From CALNYZ01 sp942490945 (GTDB lineage: Bacteria > Pseudomonadota > Gammaproteobacteria > UBA6429 > Thiohalophilaceae), in the NCBI GenBank assembly GCA_942490945.1, contig CALNYZ010000044.1:868001-932000 (forward strand): a stretch of DNA of 64,000 nt. The letters are read 5' to 3'. Below, one piece after another: positions 1-6,965 of the stretch (positions are counted from its first letter, which is position 1; each line of letters starts with the position of its first letter). The translations under genes were made by a program, and so were the position numbers. The notes beneath the pieces are model-generated. The model ran no database searches, had not been told where the DNA came from, and saw nothing but the letters and a program-made list of their open reading frames with translations.

Positions 1-503
1 TCGACCAGGATCAGGCCATACATGCCGTTGGCGATATGGTCGACAATGGAACCCGCGGCGCAATGGTAAATGTATAATCCCGGGTTGAGGGCTTTCCAGT
101 GGAACGTTTTGGTTTCACCGGGGCTCACCGTGTTGACGGCCGCGCCTCCTCCGGGACCATTCACGGCGTGAATATCAATGTTGTGTTGCTGGGTGTTGGT
201 TTTGGCATTGGATAAATGAAACTGCACGTTGTCTCCCACCCTCACACGGGCCATCGGACCGGGAACGGTGCCGTTGAAACTCCAGAATTCGTACTGGACG
301 CCTTCCGCAAGCGGCCCTTTGAATTCCTTTGCCTCAAAACGGATATGAACCGTTTCGGCGTCACGGCTACCGATAGAAGGCGGGACTTCCGGGGCCGTGG
401 TCAGTTTTGCCTCGGAACCGGCCAGGGCAGGTGTGGTGAAGGCACAAAACAATACAGTCAAAATTCCAATGAATTGCGGCGTGAGTTTGTTTTTGGAGTT
501 CAT
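1..503 (-). CDS. nirK: Copper-containing nitrite reductase NirK, N-terminal part (cut by window edge)
   Basis: This is a periplasmic multicopper enzyme that reduces nitrite to nitric oxide. The 167 visible residues begin with a Sec signal peptide (hydrophobic 9-27, ALAGS cleavage region), followed by the first cupredoxin domain. Every copper ligand expected in this domain is visible. H107, C148, H156 and M161 fit the type 1 site. D110, H112 and H147 fit the type 2 site, within HNIDIHAVNGPGGG and YHCAAGSIVDHIANGM. The second cupredoxin domain lies outside the window. The start ATG follows a purine-rich AAGGAAAAC. It is the last of three leftward genes with gaps of about 35 bp, so it is probably co-transcribed with the 55-aa protein and the truncated hemoglobin. 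The alternative, a generic multicopper oxidase, is unlikely given this ligand pattern. Confidence 0.93.
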   Translation of the reverse strand, partial: MNSKNKLTPQFIGILTVLFCAFTTPALAGSEAKLTTAPEVPPSIGSRDAETVHIRFEAKEFKGPLAEGVQYEFWSFNGTVPGPMARVRVGDNVQFHLSNAKTNTQQHNIDIHAVNGPGGGAAVNTVSPGETKTFHWKALNPGLYIYHCAAGSIVDHIANGMYGLILV

Positions 504-538
504 TTTGTTTTCCTTTTTTAAAAATAAGAGGTTAAGAG

Positions 539-706
539 TCAGTCGAATTTTTTTTCCCTCAACCGGTTGATGTTTTTTGTAAATTCCTCGGGTGTGATCA
601 AACCCTTTTCCACCAGACAGTTTTTGAGAACTTCCACCTCCAATATCAGGGAGACGATGAGTTCTTTCAGGTCAATGTCCTTGCCATTCATTTCCGGCTC
701 AGCCAT
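539..706 (-). CDS. Small conserved-looking helical protein (55 aa) between hemoglobin and nirK
   Basis: A 55-residue protein starting MAEPEMNGKDIDLKELI and ending KNINRLREKKFD. It is predicted to be all-helical and has a segment, LVEKGLITPEEFTKNI, that resembles helix-turn-helix-like tails seen in several small metalloenzyme accessory proteins. There is one cysteine and no signal peptide or membrane segment. It sits 33 bp after the hemoglobin stop and 35 bp before the nirK start, all on the same strand, which supports translation as part of one operon. I do not recognise a function. Assembly or maturation of a neighbouring enzyme is only inference from position. Confidence 0.72.
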   Translation of the reverse strand: MAEPEMNGKDIDLKELIVSLILEVEVLKNCLVEKGLITPEEFTKNINRLREKKFD

Positions 707-739
707 GGGATTGCCTCACTTTTGTTTCACAGGTTGACG

Positions 740-1174
740 TTATTTGTGACGGGTATAATGGGCAACAGCGTGTTCGGCATTTTCAGGATCAATGCCCATC
801 CGGACCTGAAAAGTTCCCGCAATATTACGTGCCAGCCTTTTGGCTTCTTCTGCATTTGGTCCTTCAAAGTGCCGGTCGACGGTGTGAGAAAACAATTTCA
901 CCCAGGTCTTGAAGTGGACACCCTCCACAGGCAGACGCACGTGTTTTTCAAAGGGATTTCCCAGGTACTCCCCGGTCCCGAACAGCACCCGTTGCCAAAA
1001 CCGGTACATCGTGGGTAAATGGATTTCCCAGTTCTCAATGTGTTCTTCGAACACCGGGCCCAAAACCGGGTCTTTCCGGACATCGGTATAGAAGGCATCC
1101 ACCATCTGGCGGATCTGCTCAAGCGAGGCAATATCCGGTTTCGGATGGGGTGGGATCGGGTTTGTGGGTTCCAT
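740..1174 (-). CDS. Group III truncated hemoglobin
   Basis: A 144-aa cytoplasmic 2-over-2 globin that binds O2 or NO. Family hallmarks are visible in order: the B-helix region VDAFYTDVRKDPVLGPVF, HLPTMYRFW, the FGTGEYLGNP turn, and the proximal-His segment HFKTWVKLF. Length is normal for group III. Group III globins often occur with nitrite/NO enzymes, and this one is the first gene of a leftward operon ending in nirK, so NO scavenging or NO dioxygenation is the likely role (inference). The start ATG lies about 40 bp downstream of a perfect inverted repeat at 1214-1248 that shares a 13-mer with the promoter of the Rrf2-type regulator gene at 5730, suggesting NO- or redox-responsive control. 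Confidence 0.9.
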   Translation of the reverse strand: MEPTNPIPPHPKPDIASLEQIRQMVDAFYTDVRKDPVLGPVFEEHIENWEIHLPTMYRFWQRVLFGTGEYLGNPFEKHVRLPVEGVHFKTWVKLFSHTVDRHFEGPNAEEAKRLARNIAGTFQVRMGIDPENAEHAVAHYTRHK

Positions 1175-1212
1175 GGGGCGCTCGTTGCTGAGTGTTTATA
1201 AATAGACAAACT

Positions 1213-1248
1213 TATCTTTAATTGATTTATAGCACTCTAATTAAAGAT
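1213..1248 (-). promoter_or_regulatory. Putative operator upstream of the hemoglobin-nirK operon
   Basis: A perfect inverted repeat with arms ATCTTTAATT (1214-1223) and AATTAAAGAT (1239-1248) and a 15-nt spacer. The 13-mer TATCTTTAATTGA (1213-1225) is identical to one at 5657-5669 just upstream of the Rrf2-family gene. AAGAT-rich half sites are typical of NsrR-like Rrf2 operators, which supports, but does not prove, regulation by the protein encoded at 5730. Confidence 0.55.
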
Positions 1249-1616
1249 GTCAAGGTCTTTTTATCCTTAATTTGAGTTTTTGTGGAATGCCGGGTTTCAA
1301 AAGCCGGGTAATTGCTTCAAAAATAATATCTTGCAGGGAGCCGGTGAATTCGTTCGAAAGAACGGGATTCCTGAAAAAAGGAAATGATTTCCAACCCGGG
1401 AAGGGGGGGAGTGGGTGAGAAAAAGGAGCCTCGTGAAACCCCCTCCGGTCACAATTTTCGAACCGGCCTGTCGCATTTCCCTAGTCCCTTTTGTTTTGTA
1501 CCGTTATCTTAACTATATGGGATCAGCCAGGACATGGGATAACGGGATGAAAGGCAGTCAGATTGCTTTCCGACCCTTTATTGTCAGCCGGATACAAATA
1601 AAGATGGAGCCTTGAT
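1249..1616. other. Intergenic region upstream of the multi-PAS kinase
   Basis: No convincing gene lies here. A short hairpin with a GAAA loop (CGTTC-GAAA-GAACG, 1351-1364) is present. A possible promoter for the kinase is TTGTTT at 1491 and TATATG at 1514 with a 17-bp spacer, but both boxes are imperfect. Confidence 0.4.
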
Positions 1617-4600
1617 GTGTCTCCCCTGAACAAACAGCGTTTACTTTTATTTCTGGCTTTGCTGGGAGTCGGTCTGGTCACAACCGCAAGCTCCCTGTTC
1701 ATCCTGTACCAATATGATTTTAAAAACTGGCAGGGGAATATCCAGCACAATGCAAAAGATCTGGCCTCTTTTACAGAAGCGGTGGCCCGGTTTGATCGTA
1801 AATTCAGCCAGGAATTTCCCGGCGGCTCCCGGGCGGCCACCCTCAGCCAGGTAAAGGAAGCCAGTTCCCAATTCTCTTTTTTATATGAGACTGGGGAGGT
1901 TTTGATTGTGGAGGAGGTCAACGGCCGCATCGAGGTTTTGTTGAGGCGGGGTGGGGAAACGCCCTCAACAGGTCCGCCTGCCGAGTTTCTGGCTCGCGTC
2001 ATGAAAGGGGAATCCGGGGTCAAGGTGGAGCGGGACGCAACGGGGAACCGCGTCATGGTGGCCTACGAACCTCTGCCCACCCTGAAAGCCGGCCTTGTCT
2101 TAAAGATCAATATGGAGGAGTTGCAGGCGCCCTATTGGAGAACGGCTTTCTGGTCGTCGGTTCCCCTGATCATTCTGGTAGTAGGAGGTGTGTGGGTGTT
2201 TGCCCGCCTTTCCCAGAGCCAGTTGACCCGGCTTCAGAGTTATAACCAGGCTCTGCAGACTGAAATCGAAAAACGCAAATTGGCCGAAGAAACCCAGGAG
2301 CGATCCCTGGCTGTATTGGAGGCGGCTCCCGAAATAATTGGCATGGCCAACGAGGATGGCCGGATCATCTATCTAAACCCCGCCGGACGAACCCTGCTGG
2401 GTTATGGGCTGGATGAAGACCTGAGCGGGGCCCATATCCAGGACTTTCATCCTGAGGAAGAAGCCGAACGCATTTTCAAGGAAGGATTGCAAAAAGCCCG
2501 CCGGGAGGGGAGCTGGGAGCACCAGGCCGTTTTTAAGGGAAAGGATGGCCGACTGATCCAGACCTTCCAGGTCATCCTCGCTCATAAGGGAGGTGAGGGC
2601 CAGCCGGTTTTTTATTCCACCATTGCCCGGGACCTGACCGAGGAACGAAGGATTGAGCGCCTGATACGCGAATCCGAATTGAGGATGCAGACGATCCTGG
2701 ATTCACTTCCGGTGAGGGTGTTCTGGAAGGATCTGGAATTGAATTACATGGGATGCAACAAGGCCTTCGTCGAGGACTCGGGGTGGGATCACCCCCGGCA
2801 ACTGATCCATAAAAGCGATTATGACATGCAGTGGAAAGACAATGCCGAGGTTTTCCGCAAGGATGATCTGGAGGTCATTCAAACGGGAAAAAGTAAACTG
2901 GATTTTGAGGAAAAACTCCCCCGGGGGAATGGAACATTCCTCTGGTTGAAAACCAGCAAGGTGCCCCTGAAGAACCTGAATGGAAAGGTTATCGGGGTGC
3001 TGGGTGTGTTTCTGGATATCACCCGGGAAAAAGAGGCGGTTGAGCAATTAAAAACCAGTGAACAGCGCATGGAGCAGGTCATCCAGAGCACCGGAGGCTG
3101 GGTGTGGGAGATATCCCCGGAGGGACGGTACACCTACAGCAATTCTGCAGTTGAGACTATTCTGGGATACCGGCCTGACGAAATTATCGGCAAAAAGCAT
3201 TGTTATGATTTGTTTCCTCCGGAAGACCGGGAAGAGACCAAACGGCAGGCATTGGAGGCAATCCATCACAAAATAGCGCTGGCCAATTATGTCAACACGG
3301 CGGTGCACAAGGATGGACATCACGTCACCCTGTCCACCTGCGCGACGCCGCTTTTAGACGAATCGGGAAACCTGAAAGGGTACCGCGGGGTGGATGTTGA
3401 TATCAGCGAGCATCAGGATATGCTCAATGCTCTCAGGGAAAACGAGGCCCGGTATCGCAGTATATTTGAAGGCGAATCGGACGCCTTTTTCCTTTTAAAC
3501 CGGGAAAGCAAGGTCATTGAAGACGTCAACCGGTCTGCCATCGATCTGTTCGGCTATTCCCGCGAAGAGTTCCTCGCCATGAAAATGACGGAACTTTCCG
3601 CAGAACCTGAAGAAAGCCGTCAGGCAATCGAGGGACTTGTCCCGGGGGAATATTTACGCATTGGATCGCGTTTATATAAGAAAAAAGATGGCTCTGTTTT
3701 CCCGGTTGAAATCTCCGCCGGTTGTTTTGAGGTGGGAACAGAAACCATCGTATTTGGCGCCCTGCGCGATATATCCCAGCGTATGAAGACGGAAGAGCAA
3801 ATGCTCATTCTCAGCCGGGCGATAGAGCAGAGCCCCGTCTCAATCATGATCACCAACGCGACAGGCGACATCGAATACGTGAATCCTCACTTCGTCAAGC
3901 TGACAGGGTATTCACGGGAGGAAAGCAAAAGGGTAAACCCAAGGTTTCTCAAGTCGGGACATCATTCGACACAGTTTTATGAAGATCTTTGGAAAACTAT
4001 CAAATCAGGGAAAACGTGGGCCGGGGAATTCCAGAACAGGAAAAAAAACGGGGAGCTGTTCTGGGTGTCCAGTGTTATTTCGCCGATCATGATCGGCAAC
4101 CAGATTACACATTTTATCGGAGTCATGCGGGACGTTACCCAGGAAAAGGAAGCGGAAGCCAGGCTGGAGGCCCTGCAAAAACAATTGCTGACTTCCCAGA
4201 AACTGGCCGCCATCGGTCAATTGTCAGCCGGGGTCAGCCACGAGGTCCTGAACCCGGTCAATATTATTTCCCTGCACATGCAACTGCTGGCCCGCAAACG
4301 GAAAGACGAACCGGAACTGGTTGAGTTATGCAATAAGGTGATCCACGAAGTTGGTCGGATACAAAAAATCATGGGTGCCCTGCTGACCTTTTCAAGGCAA
4401 GGGGCGGCGCAAAAAGACCCCGTGGTCATTAAGGAATTACTTGATGGGGTGGTGGATTTGATTCAGGCAGATTTTGCGTTGGACAATATTCATATTAAAC
4501 GGGATTGTAGCGAAGAAGATCTGGCAATATTGGGAGATCGGGATAAATTAAGGCAGGTGTTTTTAAACCTGGTCAACAACGCCAAATATGCCATGCCCAA

Positions 4601-4871
4601 TGGCGGTGAGTTTTTCATCCGGTGCCGCCCCCTGGAAAAGGAAAATTCCCACTGGGTTCAAGTCTCGGTTGAGGACACGGGAACCGGAATCAAAAAGGAA
4701 CATTTGGAAAAACTGTTTCTTCCATTTTTTACAACAAAGCCCGAAGGCGAGGGAACCGGAATGGGGCTGGCGATGGTGCATGGCATTATTGAAGAGCATG
4801 GCGGCACCATCAGGGTGGAAAGCCAGGAGGGCCAGGGCACTAAATTTATTATTGAAATTCCCCGGGCCTGA
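1617..4871 (+). CDS. Membrane-bound multi-PAS sensor histidine kinase
   Basis: A 1084-aa inner-membrane kinase. The start is GTG with GGAG seven bases upstream; an overlapping ATG is out of frame. Order of parts: TM1 (about 8-30), an extracytoplasmic sensing domain (about 45-170), TM2 (about 178-198), a short coiled coil, five PAS domains (about 231-345, 352-475, 482-600, 610-725, 730-845), HisKA with phospho-acceptor H875 in GVSHEVLNP, then HATPase_c with the N box LVNNAKYAMPNGG, DTGTGI, the F box FFTTK and GTGMGLAM. The H box resembles NtrB-like kinases. No receiver domain is attached, so the CheY-like protein encoded convergently at 4950-5306 is a candidate partner. The extracytoplasmic domain is clearly homologous to that of the PP2C phosphatase at 59530-62085. 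The ligand is unknown. Confidence 0.92.
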   Translation: MSPLNKQRLLLFLALLGVGLVTTASSLFILYQYDFKNWQGNIQHNAKDLASFTEAVARFDRKFSQEFPGGSRAATLSQVKEASSQFSFLYETGEVLIVEEVNGRIEVLLRRGGETPSTGPPAEFLARVMKGESGVKVERDATGNRVMVAYEPLPTLKAGLVLKINMEELQAPYWRTAFWSSVPLIILVVGGVWVFARLSQSQLTRLQSYNQALQTEIEKRKLAEETQERSLAVLEAAPEIIGMANEDGRIIYLNPAGRTLLGYGLDEDLSGAHIQDFHPEEEAERIFKEGLQKARREGSWEHQAVFKGKDGRLIQTFQVILAHKGGEGQPVFYSTIARDLTEERRIERLIRESELRMQTILDSLPVRVFWKDLELNYMGCNKAFVEDSGWDHPRQLIHKSDYDMQWKDNAEVFRKDDLEVIQTGKSKLDFEEKLPRGNGTFLWLKTSKVPLKNLNGKVIGVLGVFLDITREKEAVEQLKTSEQRMEQVIQSTGGWVWEISPEGRYTYSNSAVETILGYRPDEIIGKKHCYDLFPPEDREETKRQALEAIHHKIALANYVNTAVHKDGHHVTLSTCATPLLDESGNLKGYRGVDVDISEHQDMLNALRENEARYRSIFEGESDAFFLLNRESKVIEDVNRSAIDLFGYSREEFLAMKMTELSAEPEESRQAIEGLVPGEYLRIGSRLYKKKDGSVFPVEISAGCFEVGTETIVFGALRDISQRMKTEEQMLILSRAIEQSPVSIMITNATGDIEYVNPHFVKLTGYSREESKRVNPRFLKSGHHSTQFYEDLWKTIKSGKTWAGEFQNRKKNGELFWVSSVISPIMIGNQITHFIGVMRDVTQEKEAEARLEALQKQLLTSQKLAAIGQLSAGVSHEVLNPVNIISLHMQLLARKRKDEPELVELCNKVIHEVGRIQKIMGALLTFSRQGAAQKDPVVIKELLDGVVDLIQADFALDNIHIKRDCSEEDLAILGDRDKLRQVFLNLVNNAKYAMPNGGEFFIRCRPLEKENSHWVQVSVEDTGTGIKKEHLEKLFLPFFTTKPEGEGTGMGLAMVHGIIEEHGGTIRVESQEGQGTKFIIEIPRA

Positions 4872-4949
4872 AACTTCCGGGAACCGTGGGGCGCAGTCCC
4901 GGATGAATTGAAACGGGAAAGGTCTGATTCCTTCAGTGAACCGAGGGGG

Positions 4950-5306
4950 TCAGGATAGTTTCTCTATCTGGGACAGAATTTCATCCAACTGAATGGGTTT
5001 GGAAAAAAAACCGTGCGCCCCTTTTTCGTGGCATTTCTTAGCCAACTCATTATCCTGGGCGCCTGTGGTCACGAGTATACGGCAAGCACGACCGTTGGGA
5101 TGTTGATTGACATTGTCTAAAAACTCCAGGCCGTCCATTTTGGGCATTCGAATATCCAATAGAATGAAGTCAGGCTGGAACGTTTCATATGTTTTGAGTG
5201 CTTCAATGCCATCGTGTGCGGATTCGACGGCATAACCCATGGCGGAAAAAAACTCCGTGATCAGGGAACAGGTTTCTTTTTCGTCATCAACGATCAGAAT
5301 TTTCAT
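4950..5306 (-). CDS. Single-domain response regulator (CheY-like receiver)
   Basis: A 118-aa stand-alone receiver domain. The acidic pocket VDDE (6-9), phospho-acceptor D51 in ILLDIRMPKMDG, T80/T81 and K103 in FSKP are all present. No output domain follows, so it should act by protein-protein contact or as a phosphate shuttle. It converges with the multi-PAS kinase 78 bp away, which lacks its own receiver, so they may form a phosphorelay pair (inference). Start ATG at MKILIVDDE is the usual family start. Confidence 0.9.
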   Translation of the reverse strand: MKILIVDDEKETCSLITEFFSAMGYAVESAHDGIEALKTYETFQPDFILLDIRMPKMDGLEFLDNVNQHPNGRACRILVTTGAQDNELAKKCHEKGAHGFFSKPIQLDEILSQIEKLS

Positions 5307-5729
5307 TTGAATATACGGTTTGGAAACTCGTAATTAAAATAACTCTGTTAGTGGGAACAAGGGCTGTCTCACCAGCTTTATCTGTTTATATAATTAGTTT
5401 AGGCCTAATGGGGTTAGTTTGCACCTGAATATTACCGGGACAAATATTGGGCAGTCCAAATAATTCGGCTCGAATTTCAGGGCTATTCTCTCCCGGCGCG
5501 AGGCCACAAGCATGGAGGGCGGCCCCGGCCCACGTCCTGTCTTTTTGCTCCCATGATTCTGGACGCTCCTTTTGGTGTTGATGAAATGAAATCCGGGCCG
5601 TCCTCCCTTAGACAAAATCAGGGTAACGTCGACTATAAAAGATTTCAATATAAAAATATCTTTAATTGACTTTTGGGCTTGGTTTGATATTCTTGATTTC
5701 AAGACCTGTTTATCTGGAGTGTGCTGAAC
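5307..5729. other. Intergenic region between response regulator and Rrf2 gene
   Basis: No supported gene. The right end carries the putative Rrf2 operator described separately. The remaining sequence has no recognisable motif or reading frame with coding character. Confidence 0.4.
5638..5669 (+). promoter_or_regulatory. Putative Rrf2 autoregulatory site
   Basis: AAAGAT (5638-5643) and ATCTTT (5658-5663) form an inverted repeat with a 14-nt spacer, and TATCTTTAATTGA (5657-5669) is identical to the sequence at 1213-1225 upstream of the hemoglobin-nirK operon. It sits about 60 bp before the Rrf2-type start codon, a usual place for autoregulation. Confidence 0.5.
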
Positions 5730-6152
5730 ATGATATCTCAAACTGCTGAATATGCCCTGCGAGCCGTGGTGGCGCTGGCCCAGCACCCTGAAAAACCCCT
5801 GACCACAGCAGAAATTGCCCAGGCCACCAAGGTGCCGGAGTTTTACCTGTCCAAGGTGTTGCACGGGCTGGCCAAGGGAGAAATTGTTTTTTCCAAAAGG
5901 GGAGTCAATGGCGGGTACATACTGAGCTGTCCTGCGGATCAAATCCAGCTCCTGAGCGTTATCAATGCCGTGGATCCGGTCAAACTGATTAAAAGCTGTC
6001 CCCTGAAACTCAAGGCCCATGCCACAAACCTGTGCGCCCTCCACAAAAAAATCAATCTCTCCATCCAGTTAATGGAAGATGTTTTCCGGGAGTCGACGAT
6101 CCAGACGATCCTTGAAGAACCCTCCAAAAGCATTCCCCTATGCGAATCCTGA
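5730..6152 (+). CDS. Rrf2-family transcriptional regulator (NsrR/IscR-like)
   Basis: A 140-aa DNA-binding regulator. It begins MISQTAEYALRAVVALA, the family's usual N-terminus. The winged helix (about 1-60) includes TAEIAQATKVPEFYLSKVL and the wing SKRGVNGGYIL. Conserved CPLKLKAHATNLCALH supplies two cysteines (C-x11-C) and a histidine, possible ligands for an Fe-S cluster that senses NO or redox state. The third cysteine of IscR/NsrR is absent, as in several subfamilies. The ATG at 5730 is preferred because GGAG lies ten bases upstream; a GTG at 5721 would be too close to it. The promoter shares a 13-mer with the hemoglobin-nirK promoter, so control of nitrite/NO genes is the likely role. 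Confidence 0.9.
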   Translation: MISQTAEYALRAVVALAQHPEKPLTTAEIAQATKVPEFYLSKVLHGLAKGEIVFSKRGVNGGYILSCPADQIQLLSVINAVDPVKLIKSCPLKLKAHATNLCALHKKINLSIQLMEDVFRESTIQTILEEPSKSIPLCES

Positions 6153-6160
6153 CAGGCCCT

Positions 6161-6892
6161 TCATTGTTCAAGCGAATCGGCGAGTTCGCGCAGTAACCTT
6201 GCGCCATCGCCCTTCCAGGCGCTTCCGTGCATACAGGCGAGGGTGGTCGGATTCTCCGCCGCCAGTTTTTCCAGAAGGGCCCGGGCATTTTTCGAGTGCG
6301 AAAAGTAATCCATTTGCTGGCGAAAGGCCTCGCTCGGTCCCAGGATATCGTCTTCGGTGACCGCCGGGAGCTCATCGCCGCCCTGCGTGAACAGATCCCC
6401 GCAAAATAATGTACGGGTGCACAACTCCATTAAAAAACCGCAATCCCAGGAATGGGGCAGGTGGGGGGTGTCGAACCATTTTACACGGTACTGACCCAGA
6501 GAAATTTCCTCCCCGTCTGCAAGGGAATGGACAGGCCGGTCGGTCATGTCGCTGATGGAAACCATGGCGGCGATTTTTCCGCAAAGGGGCACGGCATCCG
6601 GAGCGTCCTCAAGCCATTCGTTCAACGCCCCGCATTCGTCGGATTCGGTATGTGAAAAAGAGATGTATCGCAATTTGTGGACGGGCAGGACGGTCGCCAC
6701 CGCCTCGCGAACCAGCGGGTACATTTTTCGCGGGCCGGTATGAAAGAGTAACGACGACTCATCGACAACGAGGTATTGATTAAAAGAAAACCCGCCGGGT
6801 ATCTGGCTGGGGGGGACGGGAGTGTTGATGCGATAAATCCTGTCCGCAATTTCCACAATATTGGTGCCTGAAACCGGGTTGGTAATGGCCAC
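6161..6892 (-). CDS. Stand-alone flavodiiron-type metallo-beta-lactamase fold protein
   Basis: A 243-aa MBL-fold protein whose metal motif is of the flavodiiron/ODP kind rather than the hydrolase HxHxDH. It has HTESD (H81, E83, D85), a histidine in TPHLPHSWD, D166 in CGDLF and H222 in MHGSAW. Flavodiiron proteins reduce O2 or NO, but this one lacks the flavodoxin domain, so it would need an external electron donor or act as a diiron sensor. It converges with the Rrf2 gene, nine bases apart. I chose GTG at 6892 because GGAGG lies nine bases upstream; a TTG at 6910 would put the start over that site. The position after HTESD is E-C rather than the usual His, a small deviation. Confidence 0.8.
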   Translation of the reverse strand: MAITNPVSGTNIVEIADRIYRINTPVPPSQIPGGFSFNQYLVVDESSLLFHTGPRKMYPLVREAVATVLPVHKLRYISFSHTESDECGALNEWLEDAPDAVPLCGKIAAMVSISDMTDRPVHSLADGEEISLGQYRVKWFDTPHLPHSWDCGFLMELCTRTLFCGDLFTQGGDELPAVTEDDILGPSEAFRQQMDYFSHSKNARALLEKLAAENPTTLACMHGSAWKGDGARLLRELADSLEQ

Positions 6893-6965
6893 GACGACCG
6901 CCCTCCACAAATAAGGTTGACTTGATTCGATCCAATACCTGACCGGTCTCCCCGGTGTCCCGGAG

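Noticed and set aside
5394..6044. Leftward open frame overlapping the Rrf2 gene and its promoter
   Set aside because: Composition is unlike protein and it would read through the Rrf2 gene and the putative operator.
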